Shown here: positions 33,763 through 42,352 of the stretch, in pieces | How positions within the stretch are numbered: the stretch's first letter is position 1 | How the letters are laid out: each line of letters starts with the position of its first letter | NCBI GenBank assembly: GCA_900545935.1 | Contig: URAP01000004.1 | Coordinates: 1 to 64,000, forward strand | Length of the DNA: 64,000 nucleotides | DNA from: an uncultured Eubacteriales bacterium | GTDB lineage: Bacteria > Bacillota > Clostridia > Oscillospirales > CAG-272 | Direction: 5' to 3' | Position numbers and translations under genes: made by a program | Notes under the pieces: generated by a model | The model's database searches: none | Told to the model about the DNA's origin: nothing | What the model saw: only the letters and a program-made list of their open reading frames with translations

Positions 33763-34811
33763 TTTTTATCACCTCCGTTGCCAGATAAAAGCGATAGGAC
33801 AAATTTCCCGAGTTTTTCTGAAAACATTGGCGGAACAGCATTCCCTACTTGATGGCCTTGCTGCCTACGATTTCCTTCAAATATCATCTCGTCGGGGAAT
33901 GTCTGAATACGTGCGGCTTCTCTTACTGTAAGGCTTCTATTCAATTCAGGATGAATAGGGAATGCATCGTTTCCGGGAACCATGGTCAATGCAGGGCGTT
34001 TTCTGTCTAAGCGTTTATATGTGTTGCCGAAGTTTCTTCGGTATAACTCCGGTGGAAGGTTATCTTCCGGCAGGCGTCCTCCTTCTGGAATCAACTTATA
34101 GCGCTCTATGTTTTTGGGTGTATGTTTCAATGCCACATGATTAAACTCCGGACAATCACCCAGATCGACCAGGTCTTTAAGCACATCCCAGCAGTTATTC
34201 CATGGCAGCAATCCATCTTCCGGATTGTCGGAATGATCTCGCTTGGGGAAAGAAACGGGCAAGCCAAGTCTATTGCCGAGAATGATTACGCGTTCACGTA
34301 TTTGAGGGACACCATAATCTGCCATATTGATCAAACGATAGTCAACAGAATACCCGGCGTCCCGAAGCATTGACAAAACGCTTTGAAGATAGTTTCCACC
34401 ATCTTTTGTAATGATGCCTTTAACATTTTCCATCACAATAAACTTAGGCTGAAGCGCACGTATGAGGTTAGCATAGGTGATTACGAGTTCATTTCGTGGA
34501 TCAAAAGCGTACCTTTTCTGCGGATCAGAGGAGACACGTTTGCCTATCGTAGAAAAACCTTGACAGGGAGGGCCACCAATTACCACATCAACAGTACCGT
34601 CATCAAGGAATGCCTTTATTTCATCTGGCGTAACAGTACGGATATCCCTGTTGATCATAGGAATATTAGGGAAATTTTTTCTATGGGTCCTCTCTACAAG
34701 ATTGTCATTGTCGATACAGAGCTTTATATCAAACCCCGCTCTTTCAAATCCAATATGCAATCCGCCTGCCCCAGAAAAAAGATCTATGGCTGACAATTTG
34801 CCGTTGCTCAT
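33759..34811 (-). CDS. DNA (cytosine-5) methyltransferase, first of two
   Basis: 350 residues. Motif I is AIDLFSGAGGLHIGFERAGF, motif IV GGPPCQGFS (catalytic Cys83), motif VI VMENVKGI, motif VIII RERVIILG, and motif X HQVGNAVPP. The target-recognition region between motifs VIII and IX differs from that of its neighbour, while the block after it (RLDRKRPALTMVPG) is similar. The start codon overlaps the HTH gene stop by 4 bp. Confidence 0.93.
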   Translation of the reverse strand: MSNGKLSAIDLFSGAGGLHIGFERAGFDIKLCIDNDNLVERTHRKNFPNIPMINRDIRTVTPDEIKAFLDDGTVDVVIGGPPCQGFSTIGKRVSSDPQKRYAFDPRNELVITYANLIRALQPKFIVMENVKGIITKDGGNYLQSVLSMLRDAGYSVDYRLINMADYGVPQIRERVIILGNRLGLPVSFPKRDHSDNPEDGLLPWNNCWDVLKDLVDLGDCPEFNHVALKHTPKNIERYKLIPEGGRLPEDNLPPELYRRNFGNTYKRLDRKRPALTMVPGNDAFPIHPELNRSLTVREAARIQTFPDEMIFEGNRRQQGHQVGNAVPPMFSEKLGKFVLSLLSGNGGDKN

Positions 34812-35023
34812 TTTTTCTCCTCCAATTCGTGCCTGATATCGAAATCTATACTACGGCTCTTGCAAAAATCATCGATAAGCTTCATTGTCTTATATGTGGG
34901 TTTCGTTTTGCCGGATTCCCATCTGTTGACTGTGGCAAACGACACCCCCAGTTCTTTTGCAAAAGCCTCCTGGGAGAGAAAGCACTTCTGACGAATTTCT
35001 CTTATATCATCACAGAACCCCAT
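34808..35023 (-). CDS. XRE-family HTH regulator (candidate controller protein)
   Basis: 71 residues, essentially one helix-turn-helix domain: LSQEAFAKELGVSFATVNRW followed by ESGKTKPT. GGAGGTG lies upstream of the ATG at 35023. It is the first gene of the restriction operon, where type II systems often place a C protein that delays nuclease expression. Its small size and position fit that role. Confidence 0.8.
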   Translation of the reverse strand: MGFCDDIREIRQKCFLSQEAFAKELGVSFATVNRWESGKTKPTYKTMKLIDDFCKSRSIDFDIRHELEEKK

Positions 35024-35058
35024 ATGGCACCTCCATCTGCTTGCAAAGCTATAACAGT

Positions 35059-35087
35059 ATTATAACATGTATCTATGAATTTTTCTA
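35059..35087 (-). promoter_or_regulatory. Candidate promoter of the restriction operon
   Basis: On the minus strand, TATAAT at 35059-35064 with a weak TAGAAA at 35082-35087 (17 bp). The nearby TATAAC ... TATAAC repeat (rightward strand) could be a controller operator. Confidence 0.5.
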
Positions 35088-35119
35088 CCCCTTTCGGAAA
35101 TTTTCCGAGAAGGGCTTTT

Positions 35120-35356
35120 TCATTCTTCGATTCTGTCAAGATGTTTTGCGATGAGCGTTTGGAAATCCTCTTCATCCATGCCCTGGGATTTCAGCAACTG
35201 ATGGATCCCTACGAATTTATCCAAATACGCATTGAGAGACCAGAATGGTGTCTGATTTCCACGCACTTCATCAACTATCACCTTGTCTCTTGTTTCTTCG
35301 TCACCGACCACATCCTCATGAGGATTCCAGAACGAAGAAAAATATGCTGCCCAGTC
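35120..35356 (-). pseudogene. C-terminal gene remnant of unknown family
   Basis: An open frame of 79 codons bounded by an in-frame TAA at 35357-35359 on its 5' side. The peptide runs from DWAAYFSSFWNPHED through GNQTPFWSLNAYLDKFVGIH to LDRIEE and reads like the tail of a larger protein. There is no convincing start or ribosome-binding site (only a GTG at 35311). It lies between the restriction operon and the repressor remnant. Confidence 0.5.
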
Positions 35357-35422
35357 TTATGAGCTTCCCCGGGTGATGCGTCTCATCGGCACACTAGTTA
35401 CCTTCCTCGACGGAATACGGTG

Positions 35423-35718
35423 TCAGTTTGCCGCCCCGCATAATACGGCTCTCGTGATGAATTCTGCAGCAGACTTTGCCGCAATCGCACTGCCGCCCTG
35501 ATTTCCCATGAGCCAGTCAATGGAAACGCCGAAGTAATGGGCAATATCAAAGATCTGCTCAATGGCGAACCTTTTACCTCCCGTATTGTGAATGACATGG
35601 TTGAAGTTTGGCTGCGACATACCGAGCGCCTGTGCCATTTTTCCCGCGTCATGGAGTTATTCACCATAAGCGCCGAGATTTTCAAGATCAAATAATCATT
35701 ATTGAACTTTTTCAACAT
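35423..35718 (-). pseudogene. Frameshifted XRE/CI-type repressor
   Basis: The N-terminal part (MLKKFNNDYLILKISALMVN...MTREK) and the HTH part (MAQALGMSQPNFNHVIHN ... GVSIDWLMGN) lie in different frames. They join cleanly if one A is restored in the A5 run near 35638. The intact product would be a repressor of about 98 residues. It sits at the divergence point between the defence operon and the plus-strand phage-like genes, where a lysogeny-type switch would be expected. This could be a real loss or a homopolymer sequencing error. Confidence 0.65.
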
Positions 35719-35956
35719 CTTCAACGCCCTTCTTGCAGATTTTCTATGGGAGGGCTTATTTTTTTGCTTTTTTCGGCCAATGTGTTCATTCCTGTCCAGA
35801 TGGGTCTATGAAAAGAGGATTTCAAAAATCATGGGACCAAATGCACTTCCCGTGTCCGGTGGTACCCCAGGATAAGTGCGCCCTTTTCGTAATCAGGCCT
35901 TATTCTGCGGCGATGCGTTCCGGCTCTTTTCGTTCTCGGGCGGAAAGGAACACGCC

Positions 35957-36367
35957 GTGAAGATACGCTACAACGATCCGTATGGATCACCCTTTGAACT
36001 CATCATACCGGATGGAGAGCCGGAGGCGTTAAAGGAGATCATTGAGTATCTTAATGAGAATGCACGTCTCATCCGAAATGCCGAATGCCGGGAGGCCTAT
36101 CACACTTTATATCTTCTTGAGGCACTGGGCTACGAAGGCAACTCCATTGCCTACCTCGACACACCTGAGCACATCGTTATCCGAAAGGAGGAAGCCGAGC
36201 ATATCCAAAGCACACTCACATTACTGACAGAGACGAAGCAACGTCGCTTATGGATGTTGAGTGAGAATATGACGCTGTGTGAGATCGCAGCAGTAGAGGG
36301 GGCATCAGCCGGCGCCGTAAAAGAAAGCCTGGATGCGGCAAAAAAGAAATTTCAAAAAAATTTCTGA
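35957..36367 (+). CDS. Sigma-factor-like helix-turn-helix protein
   Basis: 136 residues from the GTG at 35957 (GGAAAGGAA seven bases upstream). The C-terminal half resembles a sigma region-4 HTH (RRLWMLSENMTLCEIAAVEG, then AVKESLDAAKKKFQ). The N-terminal part, starting VKIRYNDPYGSPFELIIPDG, is acidic and not recognised. It is the first plus-strand gene of the element and probably controls the replication/capsid genes. Confidence 0.65.
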   Translation: MKIRYNDPYGSPFELIIPDGEPEALKEIIEYLNENARLIRNAECREAYHTLYLLEALGYEGNSIAYLDTPEHIVIRKEEAEHIQSTLTLLTETKQRRLWMLSENMTLCEIAAVEGASAGAVKESLDAAKKKFQKNF

Positions 36368-36438
36368 AAACACCCTGACAAAACCCCTGTTTTTTCTATG
36401 TATAGTGAGGAGGCTTCCTCAGAAAGGAGAGTAACACC

Positions 36439-36516
36439 ATGAAAAACATTTTTGCGAAAGGAGGAGACTGCCGTGAGACCAATCACACTGTACACCGCAA
36501 ACTGCCGGGGCAATAA
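36439..36516 (+). CDS. Possible 25-codon leader peptide overlapping the primase start
   Basis: ATG at 36439 with AAAGGAG at about 36424; the product starts MKNIFAKGGDCRE. It overlaps the GTG start of the primase frame at 36473, and its codons contain that gene's ribosome-binding site (AAAGGAGGAG). It could couple translation. Support is only positional. Confidence 0.35.
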   Translation: MKNIFAKGGDCRETNHTVHRKLPGQ

Positions 36517-36975
36517 GTTCAATGTCTGCTATCCGGTCAAACGGGAGATCACCTCGGTCGAGGGCCTGTGCGAAGCCGTTCGGTACGACCAGGTCTTTGC
36601 CGAATACAGAGATCACCACAGAGCCGTTGCGGATTTTATCCGTTCGGATTGTTTGCCGTTTGACTGCGATAACGACCATTCGGATGAGGAATGCGAATGG
36701 AAAACCGCTGCGGATGTGGAAAAGGCTTTTCCGGGCGTCCCGTTCTACTTAGTCTACAGTCGCCACCATATGGCGTGGAAAGGCAGCCGCTCACCAAGGC
36801 CCCGGTTTTTCCCATTGACCCGATTACGAACGGAGACGATTACCGTATGCTGAAAGAGTCGGTCATGGCTTTCTTCCCGTATTTCGACACGGGAGCGAAG
36901 GATGCTGCACGATTCTTCTTTGGTGTACGGAATCCGGTAGTCGAACTGCACGGAGGTGAAAACAATGAACCTTAA
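36473..36975 (+). pseudogene. Archaeo-eukaryotic-type primase domain, frameshifted
   Basis: Translation from the GTG at 36473 gives a primase-like start (RPITLYTANCRGNKFNVCYP, later VPFYLVYSRHHMAWKGSRS). The expected continuation, FPIDPITNGDDYRMLKESV then AFFPYFDTGAKDAARFFFGV, is in another frame. The frames must join near 36805-36820, around a T5 run. As read, the gene gives a truncated protein. The complete domain would be about 165 residues and end 11 bases inside the helicase gene. Confidence 0.65.
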
Positions 36976-38773
36976 CCGCTTTATGGCGGACAAGTCTCAA
37001 GCCTTGAAAAAAACACAAGTAGATTCGGCAGCGTCATACGACTCTTTCGCTGAGCTGCCCGACGGACACATCCCCGAAGGGCGGCGAAACACTGTCATGT
37101 CTCACATTGCCGGGAGATTGGTCAAGCGGCACGGCGATACCCATGAGGCAAGGGGGATATTTCTTGAAAAGGCGAAAAGTTGCGTCCCGCCTTTAGATGA
37201 AAACGAACTGAATGGCATCTGGAGCAGCGCCGTGAAATTCGGCAAAGTGGTTTCCGCTCAACCGGGGTATGTACCGCCGGAAGAATACAACGATCCCACT
37301 CCTTGCAAACCGGATGATTATTCCGATGTTGGACAAGCCTATGCCTTTGCCAAGCACTGCCGCAATTATGTCAGCTATTCCCCGGCTACCGACTACATCG
37401 TATATGATGGTGCCTGTTGGCAGGAATCAAGACCCCGCTCTCAAGCGGCGATGCAACAGTTTACGGATACCCAACTCGCAGAGGCTGAAGCCTGGCTCAC
37501 CCGAGCCGAGGAGCACCTGGAAGAGACCGGAGCAAAAGCCGTTATCGCCGCACACGGAAAGAAAGCTTCCGAATTCATGACCAAGGAACAGAAAACCGCA
37601 CTCTTTGCACAGCGTGGAGCCGTCGCCTACAGAAAGTTCGTCCTACAGCGCAGAGATTCCAAATACCAGGTCGCAGCACTGCGTGAAGCCCGACCAATGG
37701 TGGAGATCGATCACGGTGAATTGGACAAGGACGGGTTTCTGCTCAACACGCCCGAATATACCGTGGACCTTCGAAAAGGCATGAACGGCAAGCAGGCACA
37801 CTGCGCCGAGGACTTCATCACCAAATGCACTGCGGTTTCTCCCGGCAGTCGGGGAGCAGACCTGTGGAAGGATGCCCTGCACACCTTTTTCTGCGGGGAT
37901 GCCGAACTGAAAGAATATGTGCAGCACATTGCCGGATTGGCGCTTATCGGTCATGTCTATATCGAGGCACTGATCATTGCCCACGGTGACGGTAGGAACG
38001 GCAAATCCACCTTCTGGAATGTGTTGGCTCGTGTCATGGGTTCCTACAGCGGCAACATTTCCGCCGATGCTTTGACGGTAGGCTGCAAGAGGAACGTCAA
38101 GCCGGAATTGGCGGAGACAAAGGGCAAGCGTCTGCTGATCGCCGCCGAGCTGGAAGAGGGCATGAGGCTGAACACATCTGTTGTAAAGCAGTTCTGTTCT
38201 ACGGACGAGATATACGCCGAAAAGAAGTACAAAGACCCATTTGCTTTCACTCCTACGCATACGCTCGTTCTATACACGAATCACCTGCCGAAAGTCGGTG
38301 CCAATGACCCGGGCACTTGGCGCAGATTGATCGTTGTGCCGTTCAACGCAAGGATCGTCGGCAGCGGTGATGTCAAAAACTACGCCGACTACCTTTTCGA
38401 CAATGCCGGTCCCGCCGTTCTTGCGTGGATGATCGAGGGAGCTGAGAAAGTTATCTCGGACAACTTCCGTATCGCTCAACCGGAATGTGTTAAGAAAGTC
38501 ACGGCGCTTTATCGGGAAAACAGCGACTGGCTGTCGCACTTTCTGGAGGAGTGCTGCGAGGTCGGCGATACCTACAGTGGGCGCTCCGGTGATCTGTACG
38601 CCGCATATCGCAGCTTTTGCGGTCGAAGCGGAGAATACACCCGTTCCACCACGGACTTTTACGCAGCGGTCGACACCTCTGGTTTCGAGAGAAAGCACAC
38701 AAAAAAGGGACGCATAGTTCTCGGCCTACGGCTCAAGTCGGAGTTCGCATCTGTGTTCGCTGCGGATGAGTAA
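36965..38773 (+). CDS. Phage/plasmid primase-helicase (P4 family, D5-like SF3 helicase)
   Basis: 602 residues. A PriCT-like N-terminal region (GRRNTVMSHIAGRLVKRHGD, then ENELNGIWSSAVKFG) is followed by a D5_N region. The SF3 helicase core has Walker A AHGDGRNGKSTFWN near residue 340, Walker B LLIAAELEEG near 398, and the arginine-finger block GTWRRLIVVPF near 455. GGAGGTG precedes the ATG at 36965. It initiates replication of the excised element. It overlaps the frameshifted primase domain by 11 bp. Confidence 0.9.
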   Translation: MNLNRFMADKSQALKKTQVDSAASYDSFAELPDGHIPEGRRNTVMSHIAGRLVKRHGDTHEARGIFLEKAKSCVPPLDENELNGIWSSAVKFGKVVSAQPGYVPPEEYNDPTPCKPDDYSDVGQAYAFAKHCRNYVSYSPATDYIVYDGACWQESRPRSQAAMQQFTDTQLAEAEAWLTRAEEHLEETGAKAVIAAHGKKASEFMTKEQKTALFAQRGAVAYRKFVLQRRDSKYQVAALREARPMVEIDHGELDKDGFLLNTPEYTVDLRKGMNGKQAHCAEDFITKCTAVSPGSRGADLWKDALHTFFCGDAELKEYVQHIAGLALIGHVYIEALIIAHGDGRNGKSTFWNVLARVMGSYSGNISADALTVGCKRNVKPELAETKGKRLLIAAELEEGMRLNTSVVKQFCSTDEIYAEKKYKDPFAFTPTHTLVLYTNHLPKVGANDPGTWRRLIVVPFNARIVGSGDVKNYADYLFDNAGPAVLAWMIEGAEKVISDNFRIAQPECVKKVTALYRENSDWLSHFLEECCEVGDTYSGRSGDLYAAYRSFCGRSGEYTRSTTDFYAAVDTSGFERKHTKKGRIVLGLRLKSEFASVFAADE

Positions 38774-39043
38774 CACGCCAAGGTGAAGCTCGGTGACGCT
38801 CTCTTCATAAGACCCTTTATAGTGTGTTATTCGGCATACCACTCTAAAGAGAGTTTTATTTATCGACCGTCACGACCTTCACCGCACACGAACGATAAAT
38901 TCTGCGCCATTGACCTGGGGCGGCTTAAATCTCCGGGACTTTGACCATTGGGCAGCGGCCCGGGGGCTTACGCACAAAAACAGCGAAATCAAAAGGGTAA
39001 TTAACACGCACCCGAAAAACATCTATCGAGGAGGAAAATACAC
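38774..39043 (+). other. Non-coding stretch between helicase and zinc-ribbon genes
   Basis: A small hairpin ACTCT-AAAG-AGAGTTTTAT near 38842-38860 may be a terminator. No supportable gene is seen; a replication origin is possible here but no iterons are obvious. Confidence 0.4.
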
Positions 39044-39361
39044 ATGAGAAACTACACTTTTTACAACTACAAAGGAGGTAAAACGCTGTTCCCGAAGAAC
39101 GACTGGCTGACCGAGGAGTACCTGGCGGAGCACGAAAAGATCTTCATGACGGAATATTTGGCGAATGATGATCGGAGAAAGGTCTATCACCGTTATCGCC
39201 TCCGCACTTGTGACCCGACCCGCTTCACGGACACCCTGGAATACGATCTCAAATGCCCTCATTGCAACGGTGATCTACGCCTTTGCGGACTGCCGCTCGA
39301 TGCCACCACTCACGGCCTGTATAAATGCAGACGCTGCGATGAAGCAACCGAAAGGAGATAA
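39044..39361 (+). CDS. Small zinc-ribbon protein
   Basis: 105 residues. A C-terminal CPHC...CRRC pair makes a likely zinc ribbon, and the aromatic N-terminus begins MRNYTFYNYKGGKTLFPKND. AGGAGG precedes the ATG. Five bases after its stop begins the capsid gene. Function unknown; probably specific to this element class. Confidence 0.65.
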   Translation: MRNYTFYNYKGGKTLFPKNDWLTEEYLAEHEKIFMTEYLANDDRRKVYHRYRLRTCDPTRFTDTLEYDLKCPHCNGDLRLCGLPLDATTHGLYKCRRCDEATERR

Positions 39362-39366
39362 GAATA

Positions 39367-40314
39367 ATGAAAACGATCAACGAGATCAGAAACATTACGG
39401 CCACGCAGGAATACGATAAACATTTCTGGAATGCCATGAGGCTTAAGCCCGACAGCGAGATGGCTATGCGTGATGCGATGGACAGCGTCACCGGAACATA
39501 CTTTACCCCGACTGCCGGAGAAGCCGACCTTCGTAAGGTGGTCGTCCGGGAAAGCATCATTCGTCCACTCGCAACGAACCTGAAGAAGTACCAGGGCGGG
39601 TCGGTGATCTGGGCGGCTGATTCCCGTGATTACGCATCTTTCGTCCCGGAGGGCGCACCCATCCCCGGCTTTGATGTCGAGGAGGATTTTACCCGTATCC
39701 GTGTCGGCAGTCACAAAATCGCCTGCCTGCTTAAACTGAGCGAGGAGTTTGCTCTTGATGCGGACTTTGACCTCAAAAAGTACATTTCCGAGCGCATGGG
39801 TAAGTCTTTCGCATATGCGGAGGACAAAGCATTCATCTGCGGTAGCGGCGTAAACGAGCCATTTGGGCTGCTCCATAACACCGAAGGGGCAGAAATAGGA
39901 ACTGCGGTATCTGCGCTGACCTATGATGCCGTCATTGACTTGTTCTTCTCTGTGAAGCCGGAGTATCGCACCCATGCTGCTTGGCTGATGAATGATCGCA
40001 CCGCTGCGGCGCTTCGGAAGTTGAAAGATGATTCGGGCAACTATCTTTGGAACAGCAGCACGGATACCGTTCTCGGCAAGCCGATCCGCATCTGCAATGA
40101 ACTTCCGAACATTGCTGCCGGAGCAAAGCCCGTACTATTCGGTGACTTCCGGTACTACTGGATCGTAGACCGCTCTCCCGTCAGCATGAAAGCACTGAAG
40201 GAGCGCTTTGCCATGAGCGGTCGTGTGGGATATGTTGCGTTCGAGTTGCTCGATGCCCGACTTGTGCGCAGGGATGCCGTAAAAGCGATCTCCGTTATTG
40301 AAGAAAGCGTGTGA
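39367..40314 (+). CDS. HK97-family phage major capsid protein
   Basis: 315 residues with the HK97 fold pattern: an N-terminal arm, E-loop-like SVIWAADSRDYASFVPEG, and a P-domain helix (KKYISERMGKSFAYAEDKAFICG, of which AYAEDKAFI is typical). GKPIRICNELP and LFGDFRYYWIVDRSPVSM follow. No portal, terminase, scaffold or tail gene accompanies it. It could form a capsid for a satellite that borrows helper-phage functions. Confidence 0.85.
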   Translation: MKTINEIRNITATQEYDKHFWNAMRLKPDSEMAMRDAMDSVTGTYFTPTAGEADLRKVVVRESIIRPLATNLKKYQGGSVIWAADSRDYASFVPEGAPIPGFDVEEDFTRIRVGSHKIACLLKLSEEFALDADFDLKKYISERMGKSFAYAEDKAFICGSGVNEPFGLLHNTEGAEIGTAVSALTYDAVIDLFFSVKPEYRTHAAWLMNDRTAAALRKLKDDSGNYLWNSSTDTVLGKPIRICNELPNIAAGAKPVLFGDFRYYWIVDRSPVSMKALKERFAMSGRVGYVAFELLDARLVRRDAVKAISVIEESV

Positions 40315-40318
40315 TCCT

Positions 40319-40516
40319 ATGAGCGCAGCGGTCGGCACATATGAAGGCAGACCCTGCACCGTTTCGGAAATGGCCGTGGGCAACACTCTGTTCACGGTCA
40401 TCTCCGTACAAAGCGATTCTGCAAGGGAAACTGCTTTTGAAAAGGTCAAAAAACTGATCCTGGGCAACTGCACATCAGCTCCGGAAAAGTTATCTCAAAA
40501 TTCAAATAAACATTGA
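40319..40516 (+). CDS. TnpW-like transposon-encoded small protein
   Basis: 65 residues, starting four bases after the capsid gene stop. The core VGTYEGRPCTVSEM...NTLFTVISVQSDSA...KVKKLILGN resembles the small TnpW proteins that precede large serine recombinases in Tn4451-type elements. No strong ribosome-binding site is seen; reinitiation from the upstream stop is likely. Function unknown. Confidence 0.55.
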   Translation: MSAAVGTYEGRPCTVSEMAVGNTLFTVISVQSDSARETAFEKVKKLILGNCTSAPEKLSQNSNKH

Positions 40517-40592
40517 AGAAATAACTTGCTTTTTCTGCGACAGTACGGGAATATGTAGTACCGCTTGAAGACGGTCGGAAAGGAGAATTATT

Positions 40593-42272
40593 ATGAAAAT
40601 GAACATCAGCGTTTCCAAAACAAACAGACCGTCTTTCTCTGTCGCAGGAGACAAGGTCACCGCTCTTTACTGCAGACTGTCCCGTGACGATGATCTACAG
40701 GGCGAAAGCAACAGCATCGTGAACCAGAAAGCTATCCTGAAAAAGTATGCCGACGATCACGGATTCACCAGCACGGCTTATTTCGTAGACGATGGTTACA
40801 GCGGAACAAATTTTGATCGTCCTGACTGGCAACGCCTGCTCGGCATGATCGACGAAGGGCGTATCGGCACCATCATCGTGAAGGATATGAGCCGGTTGGG
40901 AAGGGACTATCTCCAAGTAGGTATGTACACGGAGATGGTGTTTCCAAACAACGATATCCGCTTCATCGCCATCAACAACGGTGTAGACAGTGCAAATCAG
41001 GTGGACAACGACATGACGCCGTTCATCAACATTTTCAACGAGTTCTATGCCAAAGACACCAGCAAGAAAGTCAAGGCTGTGTTCCGTGCTAAAGGAAATT
41101 CCGGTAAACCACTGACTACCAATCCGCCTTACGGTTATCTGAAAGACCCCAATGACAAACACCATTGGATCATTGACCCGGAGGCAGCCCCGGTAGTACG
41201 GGAGATGTTCAAAATGTGCGTTGCCGGAAAAGGCCCTTCGCAAATCTCGAAAGAACTGATGCACCGTGGCATTCCGACGCCCTCCGAACATATGCATACG
41301 CTTGGGATCAGGACGCCCGCAAAGCAGTCGGAACAGCCCGGCTTCTGGCAGCAACGCACCATAGCCGATCTGCTGATGAAGCCCGAATACTTGGGCCATA
41401 CGGTCAATTTCCGAACAAGAAGGAAGTCCTTCAAGTGCAAAAAGACCGTGTGGAACGATCCTTCCGAATGGTCGATCTTTGAGAATACCCACGAACCGAT
41501 CATCGACCAGGAGACATTCGATATCGTCCAGCGTATTCGGGAAGGGCGCAGGAGGCTTACTCCGATCGGTGAGATGCCGATACTCTCCGGAATACTGTTC
41601 TGTGCCGACTGCGGAGCCAAACTGTACCAAGTCAGAGCGAGGGGCTGGAAACACGAGCAGGAGTACTTCATCTGCGCATCCTACCGAAAAGGGCAAGGGC
41701 TTTGTTCTCCCCACCAAATCCACAATATCCAGGTGGAAGAGATCCTGCTTCGGCAATTAAAGAGCATTACGGCTTATGCACGTTCCCATGAAACGGAATT
41801 TGTAGAACTGGTCACGAGGCAGAACGAAAAGGAACTCAATCGTCTGATGCGCAACAGCAACAAAGAGCTTGTTCAGGCGAAAGAACGCATCAAGAAATTG
41901 GATAGTATCATGCAGCGGCTCTACGAGGACAACATCGACGGTAAAATATCCGACGACCGTTTTTCCCGAATGTCCGCTACCTACGAAACCGAGCAGAAGC
42001 AATTGGAAACAAGAATCTCCGAATTGGAGGCGGCCATTGCGGAGGCTCGGGAGCAACGCCTAAATGTAGATTCCTTCTTGGAAATGGTGCGCCGGTACAC
42101 GGACATTACGGAACTTACCGCAGAGATCATCCGCTCTTTCGTGGAGAAGATCGAGGTGAAGAAACCGGAGAAAGTCCCCGGCACACGGACAAAAAAGCAG
42201 ACCTTGGTCATCTGGTGGGGCTTTATCGGCGTGGTCGATATCCCGAAACAAGAGCAAAAAGAAACGGCATAG
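40593..42272 (+). CDS. Large serine recombinase (TnpX/TndX type)
   Basis: 559 residues. The resolvase catalytic domain has the nucleophile Ser30 in YCRLSRDDD and the arginine block KDMSRLGRDYLQVGMY. The Recombinase domain (about 175-275) contains PYGYLKDP and IADLLMKPEYLGH. A zinc beta-ribbon (FCADCGAKLY ... CASYR ... LC) and a coiled coil (about 415-500) complete it. AAAGGAG precedes the ATG. It would integrate and excise the element. It lies 80 bp from the right inverted repeat. Confidence 0.95.
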   Translation: MKMNISVSKTNRPSFSVAGDKVTALYCRLSRDDDLQGESNSIVNQKAILKKYADDHGFTSTAYFVDDGYSGTNFDRPDWQRLLGMIDEGRIGTIIVKDMSRLGRDYLQVGMYTEMVFPNNDIRFIAINNGVDSANQVDNDMTPFINIFNEFYAKDTSKKVKAVFRAKGNSGKPLTTNPPYGYLKDPNDKHHWIIDPEAAPVVREMFKMCVAGKGPSQISKELMHRGIPTPSEHMHTLGIRTPAKQSEQPGFWQQRTIADLLMKPEYLGHTVNFRTRRKSFKCKKTVWNDPSEWSIFENTHEPIIDQETFDIVQRIREGRRRLTPIGEMPILSGILFCADCGAKLYQVRARGWKHEQEYFICASYRKGQGLCSPHQIHNIQVEEILLRQLKSITAYARSHETEFVELVTRQNEKELNRLMRNSNKELVQAKERIKKLDSIMQRLYEDNIDGKISDDRFSRMSATYETEQKQLETRISELEAAIAEAREQRLNVDSFLEMVRRYTDITELTAEIIRSFVEKIEVKKPEKVPGTRTKKQTLVIWWGFIGVVDIPKQEQKETA

Positions 42273-42306
42273 CCTACATGATCGTAAGTTATGCCGTATC
42301 CTTTTT
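42262..42306 (+). terminator. Terminator after the recombinase gene
   Basis: CGGCATA / TATGCCG stem overlapping the stop region, followed by CCTTTTT. Confidence 0.65.
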
Positions 42307-42317
42307 GAGCACCTTTC

Positions 42318-42352
42318 GTCCTTAAGTGAATGCGGACTTGAACCTGCTTTTT
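42318..42352 (-). repeat. Right imperfect terminal inverted repeat (candidate attR arm)
   Basis: Reverse complement starts AAAAAGCAGGT and ends TTCACTTAAGGAC, matching the left repeat at 26 of 35 positions by hand. The rest of 42353-42622 holds no supportable gene. Confidence 0.65.

Larger units (their letters stand above)
27708..42352. mobile_element. Putative integrated serine-recombinase element with defence operon and capsid gene
   Basis: A segment of about 14.6 kb bounded by imperfect 35-bp inverted repeats. At the right end lies a large serine recombinase preceded by a TnpW-like gene. The plus-strand half has phage-like replication and capsid genes; the minus-strand half has a six-gene restriction operon. 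Parts of the cargo, such as the STAND-type ATPase gene, are far more AT-rich than the flanking host genes. Host genes (mscS on the left, two tRNA genes on the right) flank it. The exact crossover bases are not resolved, because no matching core dinucleotide is obvious at symmetric positions. Confidence 0.7.
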
